This document shows, piece after piece, positions 11,001 to 20,800 of a stretch of 64,000 nucleotides of DNA (position 1 is the first letter of the stretch; each line of letters begins with the position of its first letter). The notes below the pieces were generated by a model, which made no database searches, was not told the DNA's origin, and saw only the letters and a list, made by a program, of their open reading frames with translations. The position numbers and the translations under genes were made by a program. Source of the stretch: Branchiostoma belcheri (lineage: Eukaryota > Chordata > Leptocardii > Amphioxiformes > Branchiostomatidae); NCBI RefSeq assembly GCF_001625305.1, contig NW_017804442.1, forward strand, positions 3,902-67,901. Reading direction: 5' to 3'.

Positions 11001-13233
11001 CTCCACAGGAGAGGTGTCCGCCGCTGATCGACGACTTTGTGTTCATCTGTGACGACGCCTACCGACGGGAGGACATCATCCTCATGGAGCAGAACATCCT
11101 GGTCAAACTGGACTTCTTCTTAAACTTCCCCATCTCGTACAGGTTCCTTAGGAGATACGCTAAGGTATGGTATTCTTAAACTTAAGCTTCCTCGTCTTCC
11201 TAAACTTCCCATCTCATACAGGTTCCTTAGGAGATATGCTAAGGTACAGTCTTCTTAAACTTCCCATTCTCATACAGATTCCTTAGGAGATTAAAGCTAA
11301 GGTAAAATCCTTCTCTTCTCCTTCAGATCTTTAGAAGATATGCTACGAGTATAGTCTAAAATATCTGTGTCCAGGATACATACATTTTGTATTACATTCT
11401 TTATGAGATATGCTAAGGATCAGACTCACTGAATGAAACAAGCTACTGCCAAGAGCTGAGAAGATAAAAGTTTACTAAAAATTCAAACTCAGTCACTGCC
11501 ATTGTTGTGTGTGTGTTTGTCTACTTGTGTTTTTCTTGATAGAACTTTGCTTCCTTTGTTGAATCAAAGGAATCAAACAATCTACTGCTAGAATAGACAA
11601 ATTGTTTCATGGGTACAATTTTAAGTCAGCATTTCTTGGATTAGATTGATAATTTCAACCCCACTCCACTTGCTTGCCAAACAGGATCAGCATGCATGGT
11701 TTCTGTGTATGAAGTGGACATTATTTTGCACAGATTGCCTGTAACTTAAAGTCTAAGTACCCCTCCTTCTTGTCCCCCCCAGTGCTCCAAAGTAGACATG
11801 GGTACCCTGACTCTGGCCAGGTTTGCGCTTGAACTGGCCCTACAGGAGTACGAGTGTGTGACGTACCGAGAGTCCAAACTGGCAGCCGCAGCCCTGCTGC
11901 TGGCCTTCAAGATGAAGAAACTGGGAGACTGGGTAAGTCATGGCTGGTTTGTGTGGATGGATGGAGGAAGGTAGGATGGGTGGTTGAAGGGTGGAGTGAG
12001 TGATTGAGTAGAGAGCGAGTGAATGAATGATTGAGTGGTGAGTGAGTGAGTGAGAGAATGAGTGTGTGATGTACCGGGAGTCCAAACTGGCAGCTGCAGC
12101 CCTGCTGCTCGCCTTCAAGATGAAGAAACTGGGAGACTGGGTAAGTCATGGCTGGTTTGTTTGGATGGATGGAGGGAGTGGGTGAATGGAGGGAGGGATG
12201 GAGTGAGTGAGAGTATGAGTGTGTGACGTACCGGGAGTCCAAACTGGCGGCTGCTCGCTTTCAAGATGAAGAAACTCGAAGCCTGGGTAAGGAGTTCATC
12301 TGTTCAGTGTGTGAGTGGCGGGGGGGGAGTGTGAGTGAATGCATGTGCAGGGCTAACAAAATATACAGGGTGCTCTATGTACTTTTTTGTGTACCCAAAA
12401 TTTAAGCTAAATGCAAGACGTTATTTTTACTAACCCTACACTAATGGTAACCCCATGAGGTGCACAGCAAAAGAAATAATGGCAATGGTTTTTCAACAGT
12501 TTTTGTATGATCCATACCTCCTACACTCTGGCAAATTTAATTTACCAATCACTCAGTGTTGCATGCACCAGTACAGTATCTTGAGCCTTGCAATCTTTGT
12601 TTCAGACTCCCACATTGGAATACTACTCTGGTTACAAGGAGGATGACTTGAAAGACGTGGTGAGACACCTCAACTCCATTGTAGCTGCACCGAGGGACTC
12701 TAGACTGAAAACTGTCCGTGCAAAATACTCCCACAGGTAAGCCAAGTAGTAAAAGGGTAGTCCTAGGGGAAGTGGGTTGATGGTCCACGGTGTCTAGGAT
12801 ATGGTATTGGAAGATGGAGCATATCCCGCTCGTTCCACTGCCTTTTACCTCCCCAAACAAAGGGTGGAGTGAGAGTGCCTTTCCCAAGGACTTGACTTCT
12901 AGCCTGCAATGGATGGAGTGAAACCTGTGGTCTCTCAATGTTCATGTCTGCTATCCTAGTCATTCAATGCCACTGATGAGATTGAAACCATCACAGAGTG
13001 ATTAGAAAACCACCAGAATGTTCACTCCCTGTTTGTGTGTAGAGACCTTGCCCTCAAAAATTGACATCATAATTGTTAACATTCAGACTCACTGTTTCAT
13101 TTTTTTTTAAGTTCACTTGTTTCGAATACAATTCTCTCTAACTTATACGACATGATTTGTTTTGTTTTTTTCCAGTGTGTTCTACGAGGTTGCCAAGTTA
13201 CCGCCACTGGACATGATTGAGGAGATGGAGTAG
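5084..13233 (+). CDS. CCNB3: G2/mitotic-specific cyclin B3 (complete, 12 coding exons)
   Basis: Regulatory subunit of mitotic/meiotic CDK1, acting in the nucleus and destroyed through APC/C. Exons: 5084-5155, 5955-6059, 6682-6819, 7774-8039, 8370-8454, 8829-8945, 9415-9504, 9939-10082, 11009-11164, 11783-11932, 12606-12736 and 13176-13233. All borders are GT..AG and phases agree (503 aa). Residues 51-59, RAAFGDITN, form the cyclin B3-type destruction box with Phe in place of Leu. A basic stretch around 132-144 could be a nuclear signal, and a Ser-rich linker follows. The N-terminal cyclin fold starts near 255 with MRAILVDW at 281-288, then ENFELNHETLY. The C-terminal fold runs from about 390 to 500 (KYSHSVFYEVAKLP). 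The first ATG has G at -3. Exon 3 has an alternative in-frame donor at 6717/6718. Exons 9 and 10 are flanked by partial copies of themselves. The B3 subtype rests on the Phe-type D-box and the exon 7-8 sequence. Confidence 0.95.
5651..5748. repeat. Hairpin MITE, TAGCCTGGGTGCCAGAC ends
   Basis: Near-perfect inverted repeat in cyclin B3 intron 1. The left end TAGCCTGGGTGCCAGACC is mirrored by GGTCTGGCACCCAGGCTA. Relatives are at 22283-22440, 28999-29166, 32201-32969 and 34495-34677. Confidence 0.75.
7437..7708. repeat. MITE-like element with ~70-bp terminal inverted repeats
   Basis: The left arm 'gaattcaaactctactactg...gtgacatccacc' is mirrored at the right end (near 7630-7708). The middle is unrelated. 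It ends about 65 bases before cyclin B3 exon 4. No transposase frame. Confidence 0.75.
8060..8173. repeat. Hairpin MITE, TAGCCTGGTTACCAAACC family
   Basis: Palindromic element in cyclin B3 intron 4, starting 21 bases after the exon 4 donor. The ends are mirrored ('ggttaccaaacctat' / 'ataggtttggtaacc'), with inner arms 'ctcctgagtcctacat' and its complement. The second copy is at 15842-15940. Confidence 0.75.
9755..9876. repeat. Palindromic MITE, TAGCCTCTACCAGGCTT family (cyclin B3 intron 7)
   Basis: Left end TAGCCTCTACCAGGCTTTGG, right end AAGCCTGGTAGAGGCTA. This is the most abundant family in the window. Further copies include 23047-23195, 28071-28228, 36280-36457, 37295-37446, 37749-38022, 39726-39862, 49026-49221, 55947-56135 and part-copies at 23507-23592 and 59031-59104. 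Confidence 0.75.
10195..10372 (+). repeat. Dispersed repeat, 'cagaaggaaaac' family (cyclin B3 intron 8)
   Basis: Same order of blocks as at 1255-1420, here with the fuller 3' part 'gttgggttacattatgtagc'. Non-coding. Confidence 0.6.
10511..11008 (+). repeat. Three partial copies of the cyclin B3 exon 9 acceptor region
   Basis: Three units precede the real exon 9. Each has a pyrimidine tract, CAG, then 'gagaggtgtccgccgctgat' and 'gactttgtgttcatct' (near 10535, 10671 and 10845). Between them repeats 'cagaaaatgattgcaag'. The copies diverge after about 40 exon bases and then hit stops or lose homology. Each keeps a plausible 3' splice site, so they could compete with the authentic acceptor at 11008. 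Confidence 0.85.
11189..11345 (+). repeat. Degenerate copies of the cyclin B3 exon 9 donor region
   Basis: Downstream of exon 9, the blocks 'cttaaacttccc', 'caggttccttaggagatatgc' and 'taaggta' recur about three times with increasing divergence. They are copies of the last part of exon 9 plus its GT donor. Confidence 0.75.
12000..12292 (+). repeat. Two partial copies of the cyclin B3 exon 10 donor region
   Basis: The 3' half of exon 10 ('agtccaaactggcagc' to 'ggagactgg', then GTAAGT) is repeated at about 12060-12143. It is repeated again, with a 21-base-scale deletion, at about 12217-12286. The intervening 'gagtgagtgagtg' and 'ggatggatggag' simple repeats are also shared. Donors are kept, but I see no acceptor before either copy. 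Confidence 0.85.
12760..12960 (-). repeat. Decayed SINE-like remnant in cyclin B3 intron 11
   Basis: Shares 'gtgcctttcccaagga' and the general order of blocks with the SINEs at 555-722 and 1081-1214. It is too diverged to find box A/B with confidence. Confidence 0.35.
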
Positions 13234-14200
13234 AAACGCCCCCTGTCTGTTTGTGCAAATAGTGCAAGCAAGCTTTTACATGTAGTTGCAATCAGGACGA
13301 ACAAAGGAAGCTGGAACTAAAATCTTAGTACACAAAAGATCATTCCAAACACTTGAGTGTTGATAACAGAAGACAACTCTGAAAATCTGTATAAAAAGCA
13401 AAACATTTTGATGTGAAATTCAATGAAAACTCCAAGTTTTTTACTTCATGGAGAATTCAAAGAAAAAGATAATGCAATTTTAATTTGGAAGGATATTGAA
13501 TTTTAAAAATCAACCATTTTTACCTCCACCAGTATTCAACCTACTGTTCTCTTGCCATTTGAAAATGTCATTCCAAATTTCAACTAAATCAGTTCCAAAT
13601 TTCAAGAAATATACAGAGTGCAAAAATACATGACTTTTGAAACAATGTTACATCTAGCACCTGCTATGTAGAGTTTTATTTTAAAGTTCAATGTTGTGTA
13701 TATACTATGTCAAACATTTTGTCTTTTAGTATATGTTTCAGTAGAAGTAGCTATTGTACTTAAGGTAGAGCTATGTGCCATGTACTTACCGGTACTTCAT
13801 TTCATGTAATTCTTGTTCTGTACATACATGCTGTCCTCCTGTCTTTGTTACCTGGTAGTCTCTTCCATGTAAAAACAGTGATTTTAATTATATAATCAAT
13901 GGCTTTTGCTCTATTGTACAATATCCCCAGGTCTTTCCTTTTACTCATATACAGATAACTTTTTTCTTACATGTTTTAGGGAGTCTCCATTTTTAGTCAA
14001 TCGTGTCAGGTATATAGAGCAAATAACCCATTGTCTTGTCTGTTTTTAGTATTACTGTTTAGTTATTACATGTATTATAGTCTGTCCAAAAATATGTCAA
14101 TAGGTGCAAGATACATGTACTATAGAAGCTAGAGAAATATTTCATTAAAATCGAACAAATATCTTTTGTGCTGTTTTATTTATGAGTACTGTAGCATTTA
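13234..14200 (+). other. Probable cyclin B3 3' UTR
   Basis: AT-rich, non-repetitive sequence after the TAG at 13231-13233. An ATTAAA at about 14142 is a possible polyadenylation signal; no AATAAA was found. The end of the transcript is a guess. Confidence 0.4.
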
Positions 14201-14696
14201 AAACATTTCTACTGTAAATGCATTTTTATTCGCAAGAGTTGTAAGTTAGCAATATTCGCGAAAAACTTTTTGTCGCGAAGTCATCTTGCGAACACATTTG
14301 TTCCGTACCGCCCCCCTCCCCAGCACACCATACATATACAATGACAACAACAACCAAGTATACTAGTACTAAGACTCGAAGAATAACATTGTTTTTGTAA
14401 TGAGATAGAAATTTATTCTAACAAACATATGATTCCTCTGCAGTTCATGAAGTCAATATTTTGTAACTAGAACTTGTATTCAATTTCTGTACTTGTACAT
14501 GCATCTTACCTTGTGGAATAGCTTTGCAGACTTTTTGGAGCAGCAGCATTTATGTCTGGGGGGTAGTGCTGATACACATTATGTGTTTTTTTTTTCATTT
14601 TTTTTTTTTTACGTAGACAAAGGCTAACCCCCTGAAAAGAAACCACCGCTCTAGTTGCCACTAGAAACATGCATTGCCCCACTTGAAGTCTGTGAG

Positions 14697-15735
14697 GCTA
14701 CTTGGAAGACATCTCCGGGTACTCGCTGTCTCTTAGCATTGGGACAGTCAGGGAGTAGCGCCCCTGCCCATTGAGGAGCTCAACTTGGGTTTGGGAGCAA
14801 ATACAGCATATTTCCCTCCATCTCCCTCCTATGTGCTCTTCCATATCAAATGCAAGGCTAGTTTTGAAGGTTTCCAGTAGTAAGCTGGACAACATTTCTG
14901 GGTACTCGCTGTCCCCCAGTACTGGGACTGGTACCCTGCCCACTGAGGAGCTCAAACAAGAATTTGCAAGCAAATATAGCATATTTCACTCCATCTCCCT
15001 CCTATGTGCTCTTCCATATCAAATACGAGGCTACTTTGGGAGATGTCCAGTTGAAAACTTGATAACATCTCCGGGTACTCGCTGCCCTTCAGTACTGGGA
15101 CAGTCAGGGAGTAGCGCCCCTGCCCACTGAGGAGCTCAAACTGGGTTTGCGAGCAAATGCAGCATATTTCACTCCATCTCCCTCCCATGTGCTCTTCCAT
15201 ATCAACTGCGAGGCTATTTGGAAGGTGTCCAGTAGTAAACTGGGTAACATCTCAGGGTACTCGCTGCCCTTCAGCACTGGGACAGTCAGGGAGTAGCGCC
15301 CCTGCCCACTGAGGAGCTCAAATAACATTTGCGAGCAAATACAGCATATTTCACTCCATTTTCCTCCTATGCGCTCTTCCATATCAAATGCAAGGCTAAA
15401 TTTGGAAGATGTTCAGAAGTAAACTGCATAATATTTCCGGGTACTCGCTGCCCCCCAGTACTGGGACAGTCAGGGAGTAGCGCCCCTGCCCATCGAGGAG
15501 CTCAATCTGGATTTGCGAGCAAATACAACATATTTCACTCCATCTCCCTCCCTTGTGCTCTGCCATATCAAAAGCAAGGCTAAATTTGGAAGATGTTCAG
15601 TAGTAAGCTGGATAACATTTCCGGGTACTCGCTGCCCTTCAGTACTGGGAAAGTCAGGGAGAGCGCCCCTGCCCACTGAGGAGCTCAAACAAGAATTGCA
15701 AGCAAATACAGCATATTTAATTCCATCTCCTGGAA
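14697..15735. repeat. Satellite-like tandem array, six units of ~173-184 bp
   Basis: The marker 'gggtactcgctg' recurs at 14717, 14900, 15073, 15255, 15439 and 15623. Units share 'cagtcagggagtagcgcccc', 'gaggagctcaa' and 'gtgctcttccatatcaa'. Frames on both strands stay open for one to two units, but unit lengths are not all multiples of three and stops differ, so it is not read as a gene. Confidence 0.85.
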
Positions 15736-15841
15736 AATCGTTCTCTTCTATAACAAACTTTTGTAGAAATGGACTACTTCAAAGTTACTTCTACCAACAA
15801 ATGGGCTACACTTCACTTCAAAATGGAATTTATTGAATCCA

Positions 15842-15940
15842 TAGCCTGGTTACCAAACCTATTATAGCTCCCGATTCCCACAGCCTCTCCGCAAGAGGAT
15901 GTAGGACTCGGGAGCTATAATAGGTTTGGTAACCAGGCTA
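15842..15940. repeat. Hairpin MITE, TAGCCTGGTTACCAAACC family, second copy
   Basis: Ends TAGCCTGGTTACCAAACC / GGTTTGGTAACCAGGCTA, with the same inner arms as the copy at 8060-8173. Intergenic. Confidence 0.8.
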
Positions 15941-17229
15941 TTGAATCCACCCCTCTGCAAAAATTGGCACGTCCATATACATCCCCATGCAAACTGGACG
16001 CTTCCATATTTTGGGAACTTTTGATAGCAATTTTTGAAAGCAAAGAAAAACACAACAGATGACATTTTTTATTGTAACTTCATATATTTGTATGAAAGTT
16101 AGCGAAAATTACAAAATTTGTTAGTCACCCTGAAAATCCACTAGAAGAATACTACAACTTCAAAACCTGTAAGTGAACTCGAAAAATCATGTACAGTGCT
16201 TATACTAACCATAATTCAAGTTACATAGAAAAGAGACTTGTCTCCCTTTGAGACATAGCTATCTAATAGAACTGTTAGATATCTTTCCATATATTCCTTA
16301 GCGTTATTTCCATAAACGTATACAAGAAGGCACTGTGAATACCTGAATATTTCGTCTCCATGTTGAGTAATATAAGTAACCTGCATATGAAGTGCCACCT
16401 AATTACAAGTTGCCATGTACCACTGTATGCACTTAAGTAGGCGCTAGGGGGCGCATTTTCCTTTATATAACTTCTGAATGGACGAATAACATTGCGTCAA
16501 TATTTTGAGCAGTCTAACTCTACGCAGATACCTTGCGTAATCAAAAATAAAGGGTTGGATAATAAAGAGTATATTAGTAAGGCAGAAGCCTAAAATATTT
16601 GACCAAATAAACATAATAATTCAAGGGAAAATTGCTGTTAGTATTTTATATGCTCTAAGGCGTCTGTTTGTTGAGATGAAAGATAAAGCAATGCTCTATC
16701 AAAATGAAATCCGCTGGCATATTACATTACTTGTCAAAAACTCTGGTCACCACCAAAGATTAAACTTATGCATATATCTTAGTTGGAAAACATCATAGTT
16801 CTTCATTCTTGTACACATGTTTTTAAGATTTATCCATGGTCTCGACGCACATGTGGGTTTGAGTCTAGAAGTATGTAATTCCGAAATTACTTTATAACAT
16901 AATTGTTTTATAACATGAAAGTAACTTGTTTTTAACTCCGAATTGCAATGCATTCTACCTCTATTAAACAACCATAGGAAAGTTAGTTGCACTTCTGAAC
17001 GGCTACGTAGCGTTACACAAAAATCTCCAATGGGTTGCTGGGAAATAAAGTAAAGCCTACTAATGGCAGATGAGTTAGCCAGGCATAGGAGTGTAATTTG
17101 CAAACTATGGTATCTTATTCAGCTCATTTTCCAGCAACCCATAGGTGTGAAGTAGATACTAAATAAGTCAGTGATCAAACCTTTTATAGGACATGCTAGA
17201 TTTTTATGGTTGATCTGTAATTTTCAATA
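15941..17229. other. Intergenic, no gene recognised
   Basis: The longest frame is 118 codons on the minus strand (16747-17103), with no recognisable motif. A short inverted pair, 'ccaatgggttgctgg' and 'ccagcaacccat', lies near 17026 and 17130. Confidence 0.4.
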
Positions 17230-17840
17230 TAAGATTTGGACTTGGCCAAATTTTCAACCATCCTTGACAAAGGCTGCATTTGAACAGCCGAAGATTTGGG
17301 TACGTCTGATTTCTGTGTTGGGAAATAATGCATTAGTCCTCTGAAGCAAGGATGAACTGTACTTTACTTGGACGTTTTTGACCGTCCAATTCTAGTCTTT
17401 GCCACTACGTCAGTGATTGTGTTTGATCCATTGCTATCAGCTGTATAACGCGATGACACTGTGGATTGCTTACAGAGTCCTTAACAAGGATTAGAGTCTC
17501 AACATTGTTCAGAAAGAGTTATCCTTTCTTCAGACTTCTAAAAACAAGGCTGAACCGCTACTCCAACACATAAATTGGACCAAATTTTATAATCATTGAT
17601 AAAGACTGGATTTGAACAGTAGAAGATTTGACTAAGTCCAATTTTTTTTAGTTCAACCTTGCTTCAGAAAGACGAGTTTTCCTGTCTTTACACTGTAGTC
17701 TTCTGAAACAAGGCTTAACTGTTATTCCAACACAAAACCCCAAATTCATCCTTCACAAACATGTTTAGAGCTGTCGAAGACTTGGGTATGTCCGATTTTT
17801 GTGTTGGGTAGTAAAATTCAACCTTGTTTCAGACAGACAA
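17230..17840. repeat. Degenerate tandem repeat downstream of the Rh gene
   Basis: A block like 'tttgaacagccgaagatttg' followed by 'ttctgtgttggg' appears near 17280, 17610 and 17770 with many changes. It may overlap the 3' end of the Rh transcript. Confidence 0.5.
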
Positions 17841-17852
17841 GTTCTCCTCCCT

Positions 17853-20800
17853 TCACACTTTAGTGTCCTGCTCGTTGTTGGTGTCAGACTCGGTCCTGGC
17901 GCGGCTGTCAGGCTTCTTGTGCCCGACGCCCTCCAGACTACCGTTCATGTCGGCAGTCTCCTCTTCTGGGATCTATGGGGGGAGAGATTTACGTGTAAGT
18001 AACGTCATGAGTTTGACATGTTTCTTATAGAGTTCAAGCTTTGTGAATTGGCGCCATGGCACAAATATTGAACTCTATATAACTATGATGTCTACCAACA
18101 CAGATGAGATTTCATTCGAGTGTTTCTTATTTGTTGCTTTTATAAATTGTTTTTGCCCTACGTCTTGTCTCAACTCAAACGTCTTTATGGTACAAAATGG
18201 TTGAGTACGGTGCACGTGGACAATTATTTTTTTTTATAAAGACAAGAAGGATTAAGTTGCATTTTAACATTATTTACTTTATGTGTGAAAAGAGAAGTTA
18301 GTAGACATTTTCCATTATGAAACTTGATCGTACATTACTGTCCCCAAACATCCACTAATAATCTAAGATCCCTTGTTTCCAATTGGCTTAGGTCTGTCTT
18401 CTTCTTTCCCATACAGGTACATGTAGTTTGTACTCACCTCCCAGTAATCCTCGTCCTCGTACAGAGAGTCCTTCTCAGGGTGGTCCCATATCGGCAGGCG
18501 CAGCAGAAGGCCTACAGAAGGTAAAAAAACTTTATTAATACAAGATAACTTGATTATTTTAGTTGCTTTGTTATTAGTACGTAGTCCAGTCCACTTAGCT
18601 TGCAGACTGAGGACGTGTGACAAGCCCGAAGTGGGTATACCTGTATGGGTGGACCCATGTCCTTTTAGGCCGTGGGGAAACTATTTACCATGACCTATAG
18701 CTAGACTGCCAAATTAACTTTAAGATTATTCTCGAGTTAGATCTTTCTGAGGTCTGTTAGAAGCTACCAAAGGATAAATTTCAGACCTGTGAGCGCGCCA
18801 GTGACCTGCCGAGCGCCCGCTACCGGCCTCTACAGCACACAGACAGACGCTCGTACACACACACATACACACACACACACACACATACAGAAACACGCAG
18901 CCTTACCTGTGAGAGCGCCAGTGACCAGCGCGATGAGCAGAGTAACAATGAGAGCGGCCATCTGGAACCCTGCCTGCAGTCCTGCCGAACGCCCGCTGCC
19001 GGCCTCTATAGCACACAGACACTCGTACACACACACATGCACACACACACAAACACACATACATACATACATACAGAAACACGCAGCCTTACCTGTGAGA
19101 GCACCAGTGACCAGCGCGATGAGCAGAGTAACGATGAGGGCGGCCATCTGGAAGCCGGCCTGCAGTCCTGCCGAGCGGCCACTGCCGGCCTCGATGGCGG
19201 GAAAGGCGGCCTGAATCGTCGCCAGCTCCGAGCTGTTGGCGATGGGGGCTCGGGCCGGGAAGATCTGGTACACGCTGGAAATGAAATGAAAGGAAAAGAA
19301 ATGAAGGATTATATATCGACTTTCATGTCTTGACTTCCAGTCGCTCTAGTGTATTCAAATACCAACGGACACACAAGCATAGCGAGCCACCGAAAACAAA
19401 ACATCCGCAGATGATGAAGTAACTAAAGTTTCGAGGTGTCATTAGAACAGAATGCGTGTTTTATTTAGGGTCACCAGCGGTCATTTATCGATGACGCTGA
19501 TTGGTGGCGGTGTTAATAGGATTTAAACACCACGGTGTTTATGGGATTTAATCACCACCTGTAAAGTTATGGAGTCGTAACTCTGATTTCTTAACCAATA
19601 TGAAATGGGGACTTCTGATTGTTGAACGTCATCTGACTATATGATGATACATTTTAGAACCTAGAAAGGTAACATTTGCAAAGCAAATGCATAATGTCTG
19701 CTCTGCTAATTCTTACTCAAACACATTCATATATATGTTGACAGGAGTCTAAATCCCTCCTGCTATAAAATTGCAACATGATGTAACCCAACACCATGGT
19801 GGCAGACGTCTGGTTCAGGTCATATTGACCTTATTGGTTTGGAGAAGAAGAAGAAGAAATAGAGGAAAAACAATATGTCCCCCACCTGTTGCCATACTGA
19901 GCAGGTGACGCCACAGCAGCGACAATGGCGCCGATGATCCCAGCCAGAACTCCCGGCATGCCATGCAGGTTGTTGACCCCGCAGGTGTCATGGATCTTCA
20001 ACCTGTCCGCCATGAACGGCTGGAAGATGGGAGAAAAATGCATTAAAACAGGGGAGTTATATTAATGCCACCACCAACACAGGGGACAATACAATGCTCA
20101 TTTTCACCTGAGCGAAGAGAGGGAATGTCGTGTGAAGTGCCTTTCCCAAAGGCACAAGATCGGTGGCATGTCAGGACTCGAACCCGGGACCTCTTGGTTC
20201 CGTGTCGAGCACTCTGCCACTACGCCACACGACCCCACGAAATGGTAGAAAATGTTACGATCGACCCTCCTGACAACCATTGGAGTTGGGAAAGATTGGT
20301 GGTTCGATGTCCTAGGCATCTTTTTAAGCGAATTTTGCTCAGGGGAATGCCAGAAGGCCGTTGGCGTAAGGACTGGTCGTGAGGACTAAGTTACCCAAAA
20401 GAAGAAAACGAAATCTGCTTCAGCGAAGTTGGGTTGAAAGCTGCTACGTGGCCAATTAGTGAACACCACTACTCCGCTACCAGTTTCAGGTAAATATGTT
20501 CTTGTTCCTACATGCTTCACAACGTTTTTGAATCAGTTTTTAGTTAGTACACTAAGAAGGCGGGTTCAAAAACAGTTAAGTAGAGTTCTTTTGACCCCAT
20601 TTTTGTCAAATTCTACTATTCTAAGGAAAGCCTGGTGGAGGCTACTTCGAATTCTGAATGGGCTTGTCCTTACCGTGATGTAGGAGTATCCAACCACAGA
20701 CAGTACGGCGGCCAGGCTGCCGATCAGAAGCGCCCCCCAGGGGTGGACCATCATGTCTGCACTTGTACCCACCGCCACACCTCCGGCAAGGGTAGCGTTC

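Noticed and set aside
5084-13233. Cyclin A or cyclin B1/B2 instead of B3
   Set aside because: The destruction box has Phe in the Leu position, as in B3, and the ENFELNHETLY and KYSHSVFYEVAKLP stretches fit B3 best.
14698-15836. Overlapping 90-120 codon frames on both strands with similar repeated peptides
   Set aside because: They follow the ~180-bp satellite; unit lengths are not multiples of three throughout, and no single frame crosses the array.
18830-19273. A 147-codon frame as an independent gene
   Set aside because: It is Rh exon 9 read through its intron and a CA repeat into a partial exon copy.
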